DNA of 64,000 nt, taken from Pseudomonas viridiflava. GTDB lineage: Bacteria > Pseudomonadota > Gammaproteobacteria > Pseudomonadales > Pseudomonadaceae. The stretch lies in contig NZ_UTBZ01000014.1 of NCBI RefSeq assembly GCF_900580865.1, positions 248,001-312,000 of the forward strand. Direction: 5' to 3'. Below the pieces are notes generated by a model. It saw nothing but the letters and a program-made list of their open reading frames with translations, was not told the origin of the DNA and made no database searches. Positions 48,188 through 56,942 of the stretch are shown in pieces (within the stretch, counting starts at the first letter, position 1; every line of letters starts with the position of its first letter). Both the position numbers and the translations under genes were made by a program.

Positions 48188-48973
48188 ATGGACCTAAAAA
48201 AAATGATGCTAGACGTCGAGCGTCTCGATGAGACGTGCATAAAAAAACTGGCCAACGAAGAAGTCCTCGCCATCCGCGTCAAAGGCTTTTTGCCGGAGCC
48301 GCTGGCCATTCAGATTGGCGACAAGATTCTCGCTCCAGGCTTTGAGGGTTACATCAACGCGCCCAGTATTGGCCGCATCGGTATGGCTTTTTATGAAGCG
48401 GAAAACCAGCCGCTGCTGATCGAGGATTACTTCGAACGCGCCACCAGCAACATCGCCGAACTGCGCAATCGCTGCGCGCCCTACTCTTCACCGATCGACA
48501 CCTTGCGCTGCATGCTCGACGAATCCTGGCCGGCCGGCGCACACCTGGAAAACCTCTACGGCCGCAAAATGTATGTCGGCCTTTCGCGAGTGGTGAAACC
48601 CGGCGTGTGCTTCCTTGCCCATCACGACATTTTCGCCAAAGACGCCCCGGACAGTTTCCAGGCCCGCAGCCTGGAAGCGCAGTTCGCCTGCAACGTCTAT
48701 CTGAACATGCCGACCGAGGGCGGTGCGCTGCAGATGTGGGACGACGATATCAGCCCGGATCAATTCGATGAAATGCGTGGCGACAGTTACGGCATTGAAC
48801 CAGCGCTGCTTGGCCCGCCCACCCTCGAAGTCCGACCGCAACCCGGCGATTTCATAATGTTCAATTCGCGGCGCATGCACTCGGTGACCCCGGGGGTGGC
48901 AGATCCGCGCTTGAGCCTTTCCTTTTTTGTCGGCTATCGCGGCAATGCTTCACCCCTGACCTACTGGAGCTGA
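48188..48973 (+). CDS. 2-oxoglutarate/Fe(II)-dependent oxygenase
   Basis: Soluble oxygenase of 261 residues. The iron facial triad is complete: His145-x-Asp147 in LAHHDIF and distal His231 in RRMHSV. Arg241 (DPRLSLSFFVGYRG), ten residues later, should bind the carboxylate of 2-oxoglutarate. Members hydroxylate amino acids, peptides or small molecules; no substrate can be read from sequence. Two bases then separate it from a LysE-type exporter, so production and export of the product may be linked. No Shine-Dalgarno sequence precedes ATG 48188. Confidence 0.85.
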   Translation: MDLKKMMLDVERLDETCIKKLANEEVLAIRVKGFLPEPLAIQIGDKILAPGFEGYINAPSIGRIGMAFYEAENQPLLIEDYFERATSNIAELRNRCAPYSSPIDTLRCMLDESWPAGAHLENLYGRKMYVGLSRVVKPGVCFLAHHDIFAKDAPDSFQARSLEAQFACNVYLNMPTEGGALQMWDDDISPDQFDEMRGDSYGIEPALLGPPTLEVRPQPGDFIMFNSRRMHSVTPGVADPRLSLSFFVGYRGNASPLTYWS

Positions 48974-48974
48974 G

Positions 48975-49613
48975 ATGTATTCGAATTATCTGGGCGAGTT
49001 TCTGGCGCTGGCTACTATCCACTTTCTGGCCGTGGTTGCTCCCGGCCCCGACTTCGCAGTCACTATTCGCCAAAGCGTTCGATTCGGCCGACTGGTGGGG
49101 ATCTGCACGGCGCTGGGAATTGGCGCGGGGATTTCCGTACACGTGCTGTACACGCTGCTTGGCGTGGGCGCCTTGATGCACACCACCCCGTGGCTGCTGA
49201 CCGTTGCCAAAGTGATTGGTGGTGCCTACATCCTGTATCTGGGTGTCAGCCTGCTGCGCAGCAAACCCAAATCGGCAATTGAAGGTGAGAAACCCATCGA
49301 TGAACCAGTGGCTGAGCAAACGCTTTTCAAAGCCTTCAGCACCGGTTTTCTGACCAATGCGACCAACCCCAAGGCCACGCTATTTTTCCTGGCCATCTTC
49401 ACTACGATCATCAGCGCTGAAACACCTCTGCAAATCCAGGCGTTCTATGGTTTGTGGATGTGTTTTGTAAACGCGTTGTGGTTTGTTGTAGTCGCGCTGT
49501 TTTTCTCAAGCAGTCGGGTTCGACTGCTGTTCATGCGCATGGGGCATTGGTTCGAACGCACCATGGGCGTGGTGCTGATCCTGTTCGCCGGTCGCTTGAT
49601 GCTGTCCTGGTAA
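48975..49613 (+). CDS. LysE/RhtB-family amino-acid exporter
   Basis: Inner-membrane exporter of 212 residues with about six membrane segments. The N-terminal signature HFLAVVAPGPDFAVTIRQSV and the later NPKATLFFLAIFTT are family hallmarks. The ATG lies one base after the oxygenase stop, and its ribosome-binding site GGAG is inside the oxygenase gene, so translation is coupled. It likely exports the oxygenase product or a related amino acid (inferred). Confidence 0.9.
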   Translation: MYSNYLGEFLALATIHFLAVVAPGPDFAVTIRQSVRFGRLVGICTALGIGAGISVHVLYTLLGVGALMHTTPWLLTVAKVIGGAYILYLGVSLLRSKPKSAIEGEKPIDEPVAEQTLFKAFSTGFLTNATNPKATLFFLAIFTTIISAETPLQIQAFYGLWMCFVNALWFVVVALFFSSSRVRLLFMRMGHWFERTMGVVLILFAGRLMLSW

Positions 49614-49629
49614 GCAGACGCAAAAACGC

Positions 49630-49670
49630 AAAAAAGGCCCGCCGAAGTGATTCGGCGGGCCTTTTTCTTT
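49630..49670 (+). terminator. Terminator after the LysE-type gene
   Basis: AAAAAGGCCCGCCGAA and TTCGGCGGGCCTTTTT pair around GTGA, 17 bases after the stop; it can work in both directions. Confidence 0.93.
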
Positions 49671-49705
49671 AGCGCTGATAGCACGACCACAAATCCCGCG
49701 CATAC

Positions 49706-49735
49706 AAAAACGCCGCTCTATTGAGCGGCGTTTTT
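49706..49735 (-). terminator. Terminator of the tRNA array
   Basis: AAAAACGCCGCTC and GAGCGGCGTTTTT flank a four-base loop, 8 bases behind the last tRNA-Gly. Confidence 0.92.
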
Positions 49736-49742
49736 GTGAATA

Positions 49743-49818
<76 letters not shown>

Positions 49819-49820
49819 AA

Positions 49821-49896
49821 TGGCGTCCCCTAGGGGACTCGAACCCCTGTTACCGCCGTGAAAGGGCGGTGTCCTAGGCCACTAGACGAAGGGGAC
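49821..49896 (-). tRNA. tRNA-Glu (TTC), third copy
   Basis: A 76-nt cloverleaf begins GTCCCCTTCGTCTAG and ends GCCA; the anticodon loop CCTTTCACG gives TTC. Two bases separate it from the following tRNA-Gly. Confidence 0.97.
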
Positions 49897-49918
49897 ACAG
49901 GCTACAACTTTCACTAAT

Positions 49919-49947
49919 AAAAACGCCGCTCACTGAGCGGCGTTTTT
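49919..49947 (-). terminator. Internal terminator copy inside the tRNA array
   Basis: The same hairpin as at 49706-49735 (AAAAACGCCGCT/AGCGGCGTTTTT, loop differing), placed behind the second tRNA pair. It shows that the duplicated unit was terminator plus tRNA pair and may lower expression of the third pair. Confidence 0.88.
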
Positions 49948-49953
49948 AGAATT

Positions 49954-50029
<76 letters not shown>

Positions 50030-50032
50030 AAA

Positions 50033-50108
50033 TGGCGTCCCCTAGGGGACTCGAACCCCTGTTACCGCCGTGAAAGGGCGGTGTCCTAGGCCACTAGACG
50101 AAGGGGAC
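50033..50108 (-). tRNA. tRNA-Glu (TTC), second copy
   Basis: Identical by eye to the copy at 49821-49896, anticodon TTC; three bases before the next tRNA-Gly. Confidence 0.97.
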
Positions 50109-50212
50109 ACGCTACCCGGAACACATGGTGTGTGTTTCGGTGTCCAGACCCGCATCCGAAGACTTGGTTCTGGTTTCACTCAGCACCGCCCGAAAGCACT
50201 GCTGTTTAAAAT

Positions 50213-50288
<76 letters not shown>

Positions 50289-50290
50289 AT

Positions 50291-50366
50291 TGGCGTCCCC
50301 TAGGGGACTCGAACCCCTGTTACCGCCGTGAAAGGGCGGTGTCCTAGGCCACTAGACGAAGGGGAC
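50291..50366 (-). tRNA. tRNA-Glu (TTC), first copy
   Basis: Same 76-nt sequence and anticodon TTC. First tRNA transcribed, about 55 bases after the expected transcription start. Confidence 0.97.
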
Positions 50367-50427
50367 ACACTACAACATTCACTCCCTGCCGCGCTTCGCT
50401 GTGTGCTTTACGCTGCAAGTGGCGCGC

Positions 50428-50456
50428 ATTCTATGGATGGATTGAGAGGTCGTCAA
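50428..50456 (-). promoter_or_regulatory. Promoter of the tRNA array with GC-rich discriminator
   Basis: Read leftward, TTGACG (50451-50456) and TAGAAT (50428-50433) are 17 bases apart and followed by GCGCGCC. A GC-rich discriminator is the known mark of stringent (ppGpp/DksA) control of stable RNA genes. Confidence 0.8.
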
Positions 50457-50737
50457 CCCCTTGATATAAATTTATTTAAATCAATGACTTCGACCTGCTT
50501 TCCGGCGGCAACCGGGCTTTTCCGTCGCCCGACGATTGACGCCTATATTCCGCCACTCGCCAAGACGCTATAGTCCACCCACAGTGATGGCAATCTGCAC
50601 ATGCAGCGCCAGCATTCATATAAGCAGCGTGCGGCCGATACACATTGAACCTGCCGATCCAACTCGTCGAGCGGCGCTAGGCGGCTAAATGCCCAGCCAC
50701 TACACTCGCATGCGAACCCTATAAAGAGGTCTTACCG
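50457..50737. other. Intergenic region before the unknown membrane protein
   Basis: No gene seen. An AT-rich patch (50461-50485) lies upstream of the tRNA -35 box and could be an UP element for it. A -10-like TATAGT at 50569-50574 may serve the rightward gene, but no matching -35 box is convincing. Confidence 0.5.
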
Positions 50738-51508
50738 GTGACACCACTCATGATCACCCTGCTAGTCATAGCCGGGATCGCAATTCTGATCGCCATTGGC
50801 TACATGAACCATGTGGTGGAAAACAACAAACTGGAGAAGGCCCGCACCAAGGTCGAACTCAACGACCGCCTGCGCCGCTGCGGCGAACTGACCGAAACCT
50901 TCCCGGGCCAGTTCATGACCCCGGCGCTCAAGCTGCTGCTGACCCGTCTGGAACTTAACGTCTGCCAGCGCCTGCTGAACCTGGAAAAAACCAGCGCCAC
51001 CACCAAAGCACGCATCACCGAACTGAGCGCCCTGGTCGCCCAAGGCGAATCGATCCCGGTGAATAACCCGCCGGCACCGATTCTGACCGAAGCCAAAGCC
51101 AAAGACGTGCGCTTCCTGCTCGAAGCCCTCCACGGCCAGATCACCCGCGCCGCCCACGACGGCTTCCTGCCGCCGAACGAAGCCAAACACTGGATCCGCG
51201 AAGTCCGCCACATCCTGGTGCTGCTGCACATCGAATTCTTCAACAACCTCGGCCAACAGTCCCTGCAACAAAACCAGCCCGGCCAGGCCCGCCTCGCCTT
51301 CGAACGCGGCGTGCAATACCTGCGCAAACAGCAGGACCCACAGGTATATGCAGAACAACTGCAATACCTGGAAAAGCTGCTGGCCCGCGCCAACGCCCAG
51401 GTCATGGACAAGATTGCACCGGTTGAAGGCGAAGAGAACCAACTGACCGCTGGCCTCAAAGATGCAGAGGCAGATGCCGACTGGAAAAAGAAAGTGATTT
51501 ACGACTGA
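50738..51508 (+). CDS. Conserved membrane-anchored protein of unknown function
   Basis: Protein of 256 residues. One N-terminal membrane segment (MITLLVIAGIAILIAIGYM) is followed by a helical, charged cytoplasmic part with coiled-coil character (residues 28-50 and 85-115) and two weak TPR-like helices (QPGQARLAFERGVQYLRKQ...AEQLQYLEKLLARAN). I do not recognise a named domain; a similar gene stands beside the tRNA-Glu/Gly genes in P. aeruginosa (from memory). The GTG at 50738 has AAGAGG 8 bases upstream. It could be a scaffold or assembly factor, which is speculation. Confidence 0.8.
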   Translation: MTPLMITLLVIAGIAILIAIGYMNHVVENNKLEKARTKVELNDRLRRCGELTETFPGQFMTPALKLLLTRLELNVCQRLLNLEKTSATTKARITELSALVAQGESIPVNNPPAPILTEAKAKDVRFLLEALHGQITRAAHDGFLPPNEAKHWIREVRHILVLLHIEFFNNLGQQSLQQNQPGQARLAFERGVQYLRKQQDPQVYAEQLQYLEKLLARANAQVMDKIAPVEGEENQLTAGLKDAEADADWKKKVIYD

Positions 51509-51526
51509 TTGCAGATGTTGAAAAAG

Positions 51527-51550
51527 AAGCCACCGAGAGGTGGCTTTTTT
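51527..51550 (+). terminator. Terminator after the unknown membrane protein
   Basis: GCCACC and GGTGGC pair around GAGA and run into six T residues, 18 bases after the stop. Confidence 0.92.
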
Positions 51551-51598
51551 GTGGGTTCGGGGGAGTGAACGTGATAGAAAACCGGTGAATATGAGAGC

Positions 51599-51848
51599 GC
51601 TTTCGCGAGCAAGCTCGCTCCCACAGTTTGACCTGTGTGCACTCAGACAGAAATTGGTCGGCTATCCGGCCGTCATCGCTGGCAAGCCACCACAGGGTTT
51701 GAGTACATCCGGCAGAAATGGGTTCGCTGCGAGACCGCGATCGCGAGCAGGCTCACTCCTACAATGGGATTGAGTACAACCGCAAGAAACAGGTCGGCTG
51801 CCAGGCCGCCTTCGTCGGAACGCCGCCCGGAGCAAGCTCGCTCCCACA
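51599..51848. repeat. Degenerate REP cluster with diverged 65-80 bp tandem units
   Basis: Three reverse REP-like cores (near 51603, 51739 and 51829) all point the same way. Between them a unit recurs: GAGTACATCCGGCAGAAATG at 51701, GAGTACAACCGCAAGAAACA at 51772 and a weaker form from 51635. The copies differ clearly, so this is an old, decaying array. No coding sense was found. Confidence 0.7.
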
Positions 51849-51884
51849 GAAGAGCAAGAGCAAAACCCGCACTGCTTCTGCCTC

Positions 51885-52224
51885 TCACCACTCAACAGGA
51901 TGAGCGTTAGCTCGGCTGCCGCTCTTGATCTTGATCCACGGGCGACGTCGGAAGGCTGAGTGGAGGGATTGATCCGGGCGTGAGAGCGCAGCGACCGTTT
52001 GGCGCAGCCAAACACAGCGGGAGTAGGTGCAGCGAAGCAAACCGGAGACGCTGCGCCCGGATCGATCCCGGAGCGAAGGAACCCCGAGCCCCAGCGAGCG
52101 GGCCGCACGTAGGAGCAAGCCTTTTTGGTTACTTTTTTCTGGGCCGGCATTCCGGGCGTCTGGAAAAAGTGACCCGCCGTAAGGGCGGAACCCTAATCAG
52201 CAACACCCGCAGCAACGGATATCC
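51885..52224 (-). repeat. Structured dispersed repeat, copy A
   Basis: About 340 bases that match 62513-62834 over nearly all their length. It starts 60 bases behind the chemoreceptor stop, in that gene's direction. It holds three RNA-like hairpins: CCGCC/GGCGG around CTTA, GTTTGG/CCAAAC around CGCAG, and an outer stem GATCCGGGCG/CGCCCGGATC with CAGCG/CGCTG inside it. An open frame crosses it but looks accidental. Copy A has a longer section than copy B near 52130-52165. Confidence 0.85.
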
Positions 52225-52283
52225 CCCCAACACCCCAAGAGCATGGCCGGCCCAAAGGCCGCCAAGCCCAAAGCGTCAAAGCG

Positions 52284-54251
52284 TCAAAGCCGAAAATGCC
52301 CAACCATCCCACGCAACTCACTCCCCAACTGCGCCAGCTCAACACTCGAAGCCGCATTCCCGCGCATCGCGATCGACGACTGATCCGCACTCGCACGAAT
52401 ACTCGTCACACTGCGATTGATCTCCTCCGCCACCGAACTCTGCTCCTCGGCCGCCGCCGCAATCTGCTGATTCATCTGCTGAATCAACGACACCGCCACC
52501 GCAATACTCCCCAGCGCACTCTCGGTCTGCAACGCATCACTCACCGCCAGCTTCACCAACTCGCCGCTGCTCTGAATCTGCTGCACCGACGAATGCGCCG
52601 CCGAACGCAACGCACTGACCAGCCGTTCAATTTCCTCAGTCGATTGCTGCGTGCGCCGCGCCAGCGCGCGCACCTCATCGGCCACCACCGCAAAGCCCCT
52701 GCCCTGCTCACCAGCCCGGGCCGCCTCGATCGCGGCATTCAGCGCCAGTAAATTGGTTTGCTCAGCGACGCTTTTGATCACCCCCAGCACCGTGCCGATA
52801 TTCTGGATTTCCGCACTGAGGCTTTCGATGCTGGAACTGGCCGATGTCGCCGAATCAGCCAATTGCTCGATCCGCGCCATGCTCTGGCGCACTACCTGCT
52901 GACCACTCTCGACCTTGTCATCCGCCGTCTGCGCGGCCAGCGCCGCCTCTTCAGCATTGCGCGCGACGTCATGCACCGTGGCGGTCATCTGGTTCATTGC
53001 CGTGGCGACCTGCTCGGTTTCTTCCTTCTGGCTGCTGACCTCAAGGTTGGTCTGTTCAGTGACCGCCGACAGTGATTGCGCCGAACTGGCCAGTTGCTCG
53101 ATACCTGCCTGCAAGCCGCTGACAATCGCACTCAGCCCTGCGCCCATCTGCTGCATCGCCAGCATCAACTGGCCGATCTCGTCACGCCGGTTCACCTCCA
53201 CGGTCGCACTCAAGTCGCCGGCGGCAATCTGCTGGGCGACCTGAATCACACTGCGCAGTGGCGCGACGATAAGTCGAGTGATCAGCCACGCAGCCAGCAA
53301 TCCGACCAACAGTGCCAGCGCCGATGAACCAATGATCAGCAGCGAGTTTTTCTTCAGTTCCGCCTGCATTGCGCCATCTTCAGCGACATAAGCCTGATTC
53401 ACCCGCTCGACCACTTGGTCGGCACGCTGGTGCAACTGCTCGTAGACGGTTTTTTCCTGCGCGAGCAATCCGGTGTACTCGGCCAGTTTGTCGTTGAAAC
53501 CGGCGATATGCCCGGACACCTCATTGAGCACGGTCAGGTAACCCTCGTCCTTGACCGTGGCTTTCAGTTCTTCGGCCTGCGTCTGGGCCTGTGCAGCCTG
53601 TTCGATATTGCCTTTGCCGGCACCGTCGGCATCGCCCTTGCGGCTTTGATCGAGGCGAATCCGCGCTTCGTTCATCGCTTGCAGCATCAGCCGCGACACC
53701 TGACTGACCTGGCTGGCCTGCTCAATGAACTGCGCACCGTCCTTGCCCTCGGTGTCCTTCAAGGTATACGCGCCGTCGTCGGCAAGCCCGGCCTGTAATA
53801 CGTCAAGGTTGTTGGCCACACTGGACACCGACCAACTGGCCATTTCCAGCGCGAGGTCCTTGGCCTGAGTCAACGACACAAACTCATCGAATGCCTTGCG
53901 ATACGCCGCCAGCGACTGCTGCACATCATTCATGACCGGCACATTGGCCGCCGACTGCGCTTTGAGCTGATCAGCCAGAGCAACCAGTTCGTCGACGCCC
54001 TTACGCAGGGCATCGGCCGTCTTCGGATCGCCTCGCAAGGCATATTCCTGCTCAAGCAGGCGCACCTTGAGCAAGCCACTGTTGAGCGAGGACATCTGTT
54101 TCAGCCCGTCGAAACGCTGACTGATGGTTTGCAGGGACCAGACGCCAATGGCCGCCACCAGCGCGGTCAGCAGCAGAACCAGCACAAACCCGATACCCAG
54201 TTTTTTCGCCATACCGAGGTTGGCAAAACGTCCTTGCATGGCCGAAATCAT
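52284..54251 (-). CDS. Methyl-accepting chemotaxis protein
   Basis: Chemoreceptor of 655 residues. A membrane segment ([19 protein letters not shown]) is followed by a periplasmic all-helical domain of about 250 residues, the size of a helical bimodular (HBM) sensor. A second membrane segment ([21 protein letters not shown]), a HAMP domain ([22 protein letters not shown]) and the signalling hairpin tip [36 protein letters not shown] come next. Near-C-terminal methylation regions are rich in Glu/Gln. No CheR-binding pentapeptide is seen. Ligand unknown; HBM receptors sense organic acids or polyamines. The start could be ATG 54251 or 54239. Confidence 0.92.
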   Translation of the reverse strand: MISAMQGRFANLGMAKKLGIGFVLVLLLTALVAAIGVWSLQTISQRFDGLKQMSSLNSGLLKVRLLEQEYALRGDPKTADALRKGVDELVALADQLKAQSAANVPVMNDVQQSLAAYRKAFDEFVSLTQAKDLALEMASWSVSSVANNLDVLQAGLADDGAYTLKDTEGKDGAQFIEQASQVSQVSRLMLQAMNEARIRLDQSRKGDADGAGKGNIEQAAQAQTQAEELKATVKDEGYLTVLNEVSGHIAGFNDKLAEYTGLLAQEKTVYEQLHQRADQVVERVNQAYVAEDGAMQAELKKNSLLIIGSSALALLVGLLAAWLITRLIVAPLRSVIQVAQQIAAGDLSATVEVNRRDEIGQLMLAMQQMGAGLSAIVSGLQAGIEQLASSAQSLSAVTEQTNLEVSSQKEETEQVATAMNQMTATVHDVARNAEEAALAAQTADDKVESGQQVVRQSMARIEQLADSATSASSSIESLSAEIQNIGTVLGVIKSVAEQTNLLALNAAIEAARAGEQGRGFAVVADEVRALARRTQQSTEEIERLVSALRSAAHSSVQQIQSSGELVKLAVSDALQTESALGSIAVAVSLIQQMNQQIAAAAEEQSSVAEEINRSVTSIRASADQSSIAMRGNAASSVELAQLGSELRGMVGHFRL

Positions 54252-54360
54252 TGCGCGTAGTCCCCTGCCATTGTCAGTAGAGCGAAGAGTCGCAACGGCC
54301 ATCCACCGGCACAAGTCTCTGGCGTCGGAATAATGGCAAAAAGCTACGCCTGCGTCGTTT

Positions 54361-55761
54361 TCAGAACGCTTGAGGTCGATCCGAACCGGTGTGGCGAAAA
54401 AACTGCCGAGCGCGCGGATCGCAGGCGTATGCCACGTTGATGCGCAGCCAGTCGCCCGACTCACCGCTGGGACTGAAGGCATCAGGCGCGGACAGCAGCA
54501 CGCCACAGCGTTGAGCCTGCCGACGTACCCGCGCGTGATCGCTCATGCGCGAACGCGCCCAGATGAACAACCCGCCAGCAGGCTTGCCGAAAACCTCCCA
54601 ATCGGCGTCCTCCAGCGCTTGTAGCGCGGCGGCGCGATCGGCATTCAGCCGTTGACGCTGGCGTTGCACCAGTTTGCGGTAAGCGCCACTGACCATCAGG
54701 CTGGCCAACACTGCCTCGGAAAACCTCGACACCCCCAGCCCACTGATCATCTTGACCTGCGCCAGCCGCCTGACCATTTCGCTGTCGGCAAAAACGAACC
54801 CGACTCGCAGCGAACTGCTCAGGGTCTTGGAGAAACTGCCCACATAGATGACTCGCCCCGCATCGTCGAGCGCCGCCAATCGCGTACCGTTTCCAGTGTG
54901 CAAGTCCGCGTAGACGTCGTCTTCGATCACTCGCAGGTCGTAGGCCTTGCTCAGTTGCAGGATGCGTTGCGCCACGCTCGGCGACAGGCAACTGCCGGTG
55001 GGGTTGTGATGATGACTGTTGATGAACAACGCATCGGGCCGAAACTGTTGCAGCAAAGTCTCCAGCGCTTCGATATCCGGTCCGCTCGGGGTGCGACGCA
55101 CCTCGAGCATGCGCACGCCATGCAGGCGCAGGAGATCGAACAGCGGCGCATACCCGGGTGTTTCGACCACCACGCAGTCGCCGGCCTTGAACAAGGTGCG
55201 CACGATCAGATCCAGCGCATGACTGGCGCCGCAGGTACTCAGCAGCTGCGAGCTGCGGCCATCGATATTGAGCAACCTCAGGCGCTTGACGATCTGCTCG
55301 CGCAACGCTGGAAGCCCCAAGGGCGTGCTGTAGTTGAACAGGCTGGCCATGTCGGTACGCGCCACCTCGCGCAGGGCATAACTGAGGTCGTCAGGCTCGC
55401 GCCAGCTTTGCGGCAACCCGCCGCCGCCCAGCTTCAAACCACCAACTGCCTCACACACGGCATCGCACCAGGCATACCGGCCTTCGAAGGCCGCCAATTC
55501 CTCATCTGCACCCCGTGTCGACGGCGCGGCGGCGACGATGAAGCCGGTGCCTTGGCATGAGTTCAGAACACCCTGCGATACCAACCGCTCACACGCCTCG
55601 ACGACACACGACTGGCTGAGCAGATTGCCCCGGGCGATTTGCCGCACGGAAGGCAAACGGGTGGCCGGCGGTACGCCGCTTTGCAGGATCCACTCCGTCA
55701 GTCCGTCAACAATCTGCTGCACGACCGGCACCATTGCCTGTCGATCAATTCTCAATTCCAT
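54361..55761 (-). CDS. MocR-type regulator (GntR helix-turn-helix fused to aminotransferase)
   Basis: Regulator of 466 residues. Residues 1-75 form a GntR winged helix ([41 protein letters not shown], split here as [16 protein letters not shown]). The rest is a fold-type I aminotransferase domain with [19 protein letters not shown] and the PLP lysine in [15 protein letters not shown]. Such proteins use PLP or an amino acid as effector. Usually the target gene is divergent; here the neighbours are on the same strand, so the target is unclear. It lies 109 bases before the chemoreceptor gene. Confidence 0.9.
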   Translation of the reverse strand: MELRIDRQAMVPVVQQIVDGLTEWILQSGVPPATRLPSVRQIARGNLLSQSCVVEACERLVSQGVLNSCQGTGFIVAAAPSTRGADEELAAFEGRYAWCDAVCEAVGGLKLGGGGLPQSWREPDDLSYALREVARTDMASLFNYSTPLGLPALREQIVKRLRLLNIDGRSSQLLSTCGASHALDLIVRTLFKAGDCVVVETPGYAPLFDLLRLHGVRMLEVRRTPSGPDIEALETLLQQFRPDALFINSHHHNPTGSCLSPSVAQRILQLSKAYDLRVIEDDVYADLHTGNGTRLAALDDAGRVIYVGSFSKTLSSSLRVGFVFADSEMVRRLAQVKMISGLGVSRFSEAVLASLMVSGAYRKLVQRQRQRLNADRAAALQALEDADWEVFGKPAGGLFIWARSRMSDHARVRRQAQRCGVLLSAPDAFSPSGESGDWLRINVAYACDPRARQFFRHTGSDRPQAF

Positions 55762-55907
55762 GAGCAAGCAAACTCCTGTCCGTTTTGCTGGCGGCAGTAA
55801 ATCACAGCCGCGCCGGACAGGCTGTGCGACAACGCCGCCAAAAGCGACCGTTCTAACCGTTTGATACACATTGTTTAAGGGACTTCACGGAACTGACCGT
55901 GATCCAC

Positions 55908-55939
55908 AAAAAAGCCCGCAACGAATGCGGGCTGTTTTT
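55908..55939 (-). terminator. Terminator after the SDR gene
   Basis: Read leftward, AGCCCGCA and TGCGGGCT pair around a short loop and lead into six T residues, 12 bases behind the SDR stop. Confidence 0.9.
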
Positions 55940-55951
55940 CTTGCGCGTTTT

Positions 55952-56713
55952 TCAGAACGCGGTGACGCCGCCATCCACTGCCAGCGAGTGGCCGGTGGTG
56001 AATGCCGCACCGTCGCTGCACAGGTACAACACAGCGCTGGCGATCTCCTCCACTTTGCCGATGCGCCCGACCGGGTGCATGGCATTGGCGAACTCGCCCT
56101 TCTTCGGATCGGCCTCATAAGCGCGGCGGAACATGTCGGTATCGATCACCGCCGGGCACACTGCGTTGACGCGGATTTTCTTCTTCGCATATTCGATCGC
56201 CGCCGATTTGGTCAGACCGATCACCGCATGCTTGGACGCCGCATAGATGCTCATCTTCGGCGCCGCGCCCAGTCCCGCGACCGAGGCGGTGTTGACGATC
56301 GCCCCACCGCCCTGCGCCAGCAACAGCGGCAATTGATACTTCATGCACAGCCAGACGCCTTTGACGTTGACGCCGATGATTGCGTCGAACTCATCCATCG
56401 AGCCGTCGGCCAGTTTGCCTTTTTCGATTTCGATGCCGGCATTGTTGAAGGCGTAGTCGAGACGGCCGTAGGTGTTGATGACCTCGTCCATCAGATTCTT
56501 CACTTCGCTCTCGACGGTAACGTTGCAACGCACGAAGGTCGCTTCGCCGCCGGCTGTACGAATCAGCGCTACCGTGCCCTCGCCCCCTGCCGCGTCCAGG
56601 TCGGCGACCACCACTTTCAGGCCTTCGGCGGCGAACGCCTGCGCGGTCGCACGGCCGATGCCGTTGGCCGCGCCAGTGACTACGGCAACTTCACCGGAAA
56701 ACGTCATGCTCAT
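55952..56713 (-). CDS. SDR-family oxidoreductase
   Basis: Classical short-chain dehydrogenase of 253 residues: cofactor motif TGAANGIG, Asp in VVVADLDAAGG (NAD preference likely), NNAG, catalytic Ser in NTASVAGLG and YAASK. It resembles 2,5-dichloro-2,5-cyclohexadiene-1,4-diol-type and glucose dehydrogenase-like members, so a hydroxysteroid, sugar or quinone substrate is possible; none can be chosen. ATG 56713 follows GAGGACACAACA. It is divergent from the CurA-like gene. Confidence 0.88.
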   Translation of the reverse strand: MSMTFSGEVAVVTGAANGIGRATAQAFAAEGLKVVVADLDAAGGEGTVALIRTAGGEATFVRCNVTVESEVKNLMDEVINTYGRLDYAFNNAGIEIEKGKLADGSMDEFDAIIGVNVKGVWLCMKYQLPLLLAQGGGAIVNTASVAGLGAAPKMSIYAASKHAVIGLTKSAAIEYAKKKIRVNAVCPAVIDTDMFRRAYEADPKKGEFANAMHPVGRIGKVEEIASAVLYLCSDGAAFTTGHSLAVDGGVTAF

Positions 56714-56942
56714 TGTTGTGTCCTCGGAGGGATAGATGCAGGGGATTTGCAGCATAGCCATTGAGGTATGAGGAGCGTCAGCACTATCCAATGGCTGTTT
56801 ATGCGCCCATGCGTCGCAGTGATAAAACCGTCCCGGTGATCATCACTGCACTGGATCGGCGTGCATTCGCCGCATCAGCCAACCTTGCGCCAATGCAGCC
56901 AAGCGTCTATCAACAAGACTTCATTCCGTTCGAGTGCCTGCC

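Noticed and set aside
51662..52150. A 162-codon frame through dispersed repeat copy A, with a related frame in copy B (62399-62734)
   Set aside because: The shared part is only as conserved as the DNA repeat itself, the frames end in unrelated REP or tandem-repeat DNA, and changes do not favour silent positions. A structured RNA or mobile repeat explains it better.
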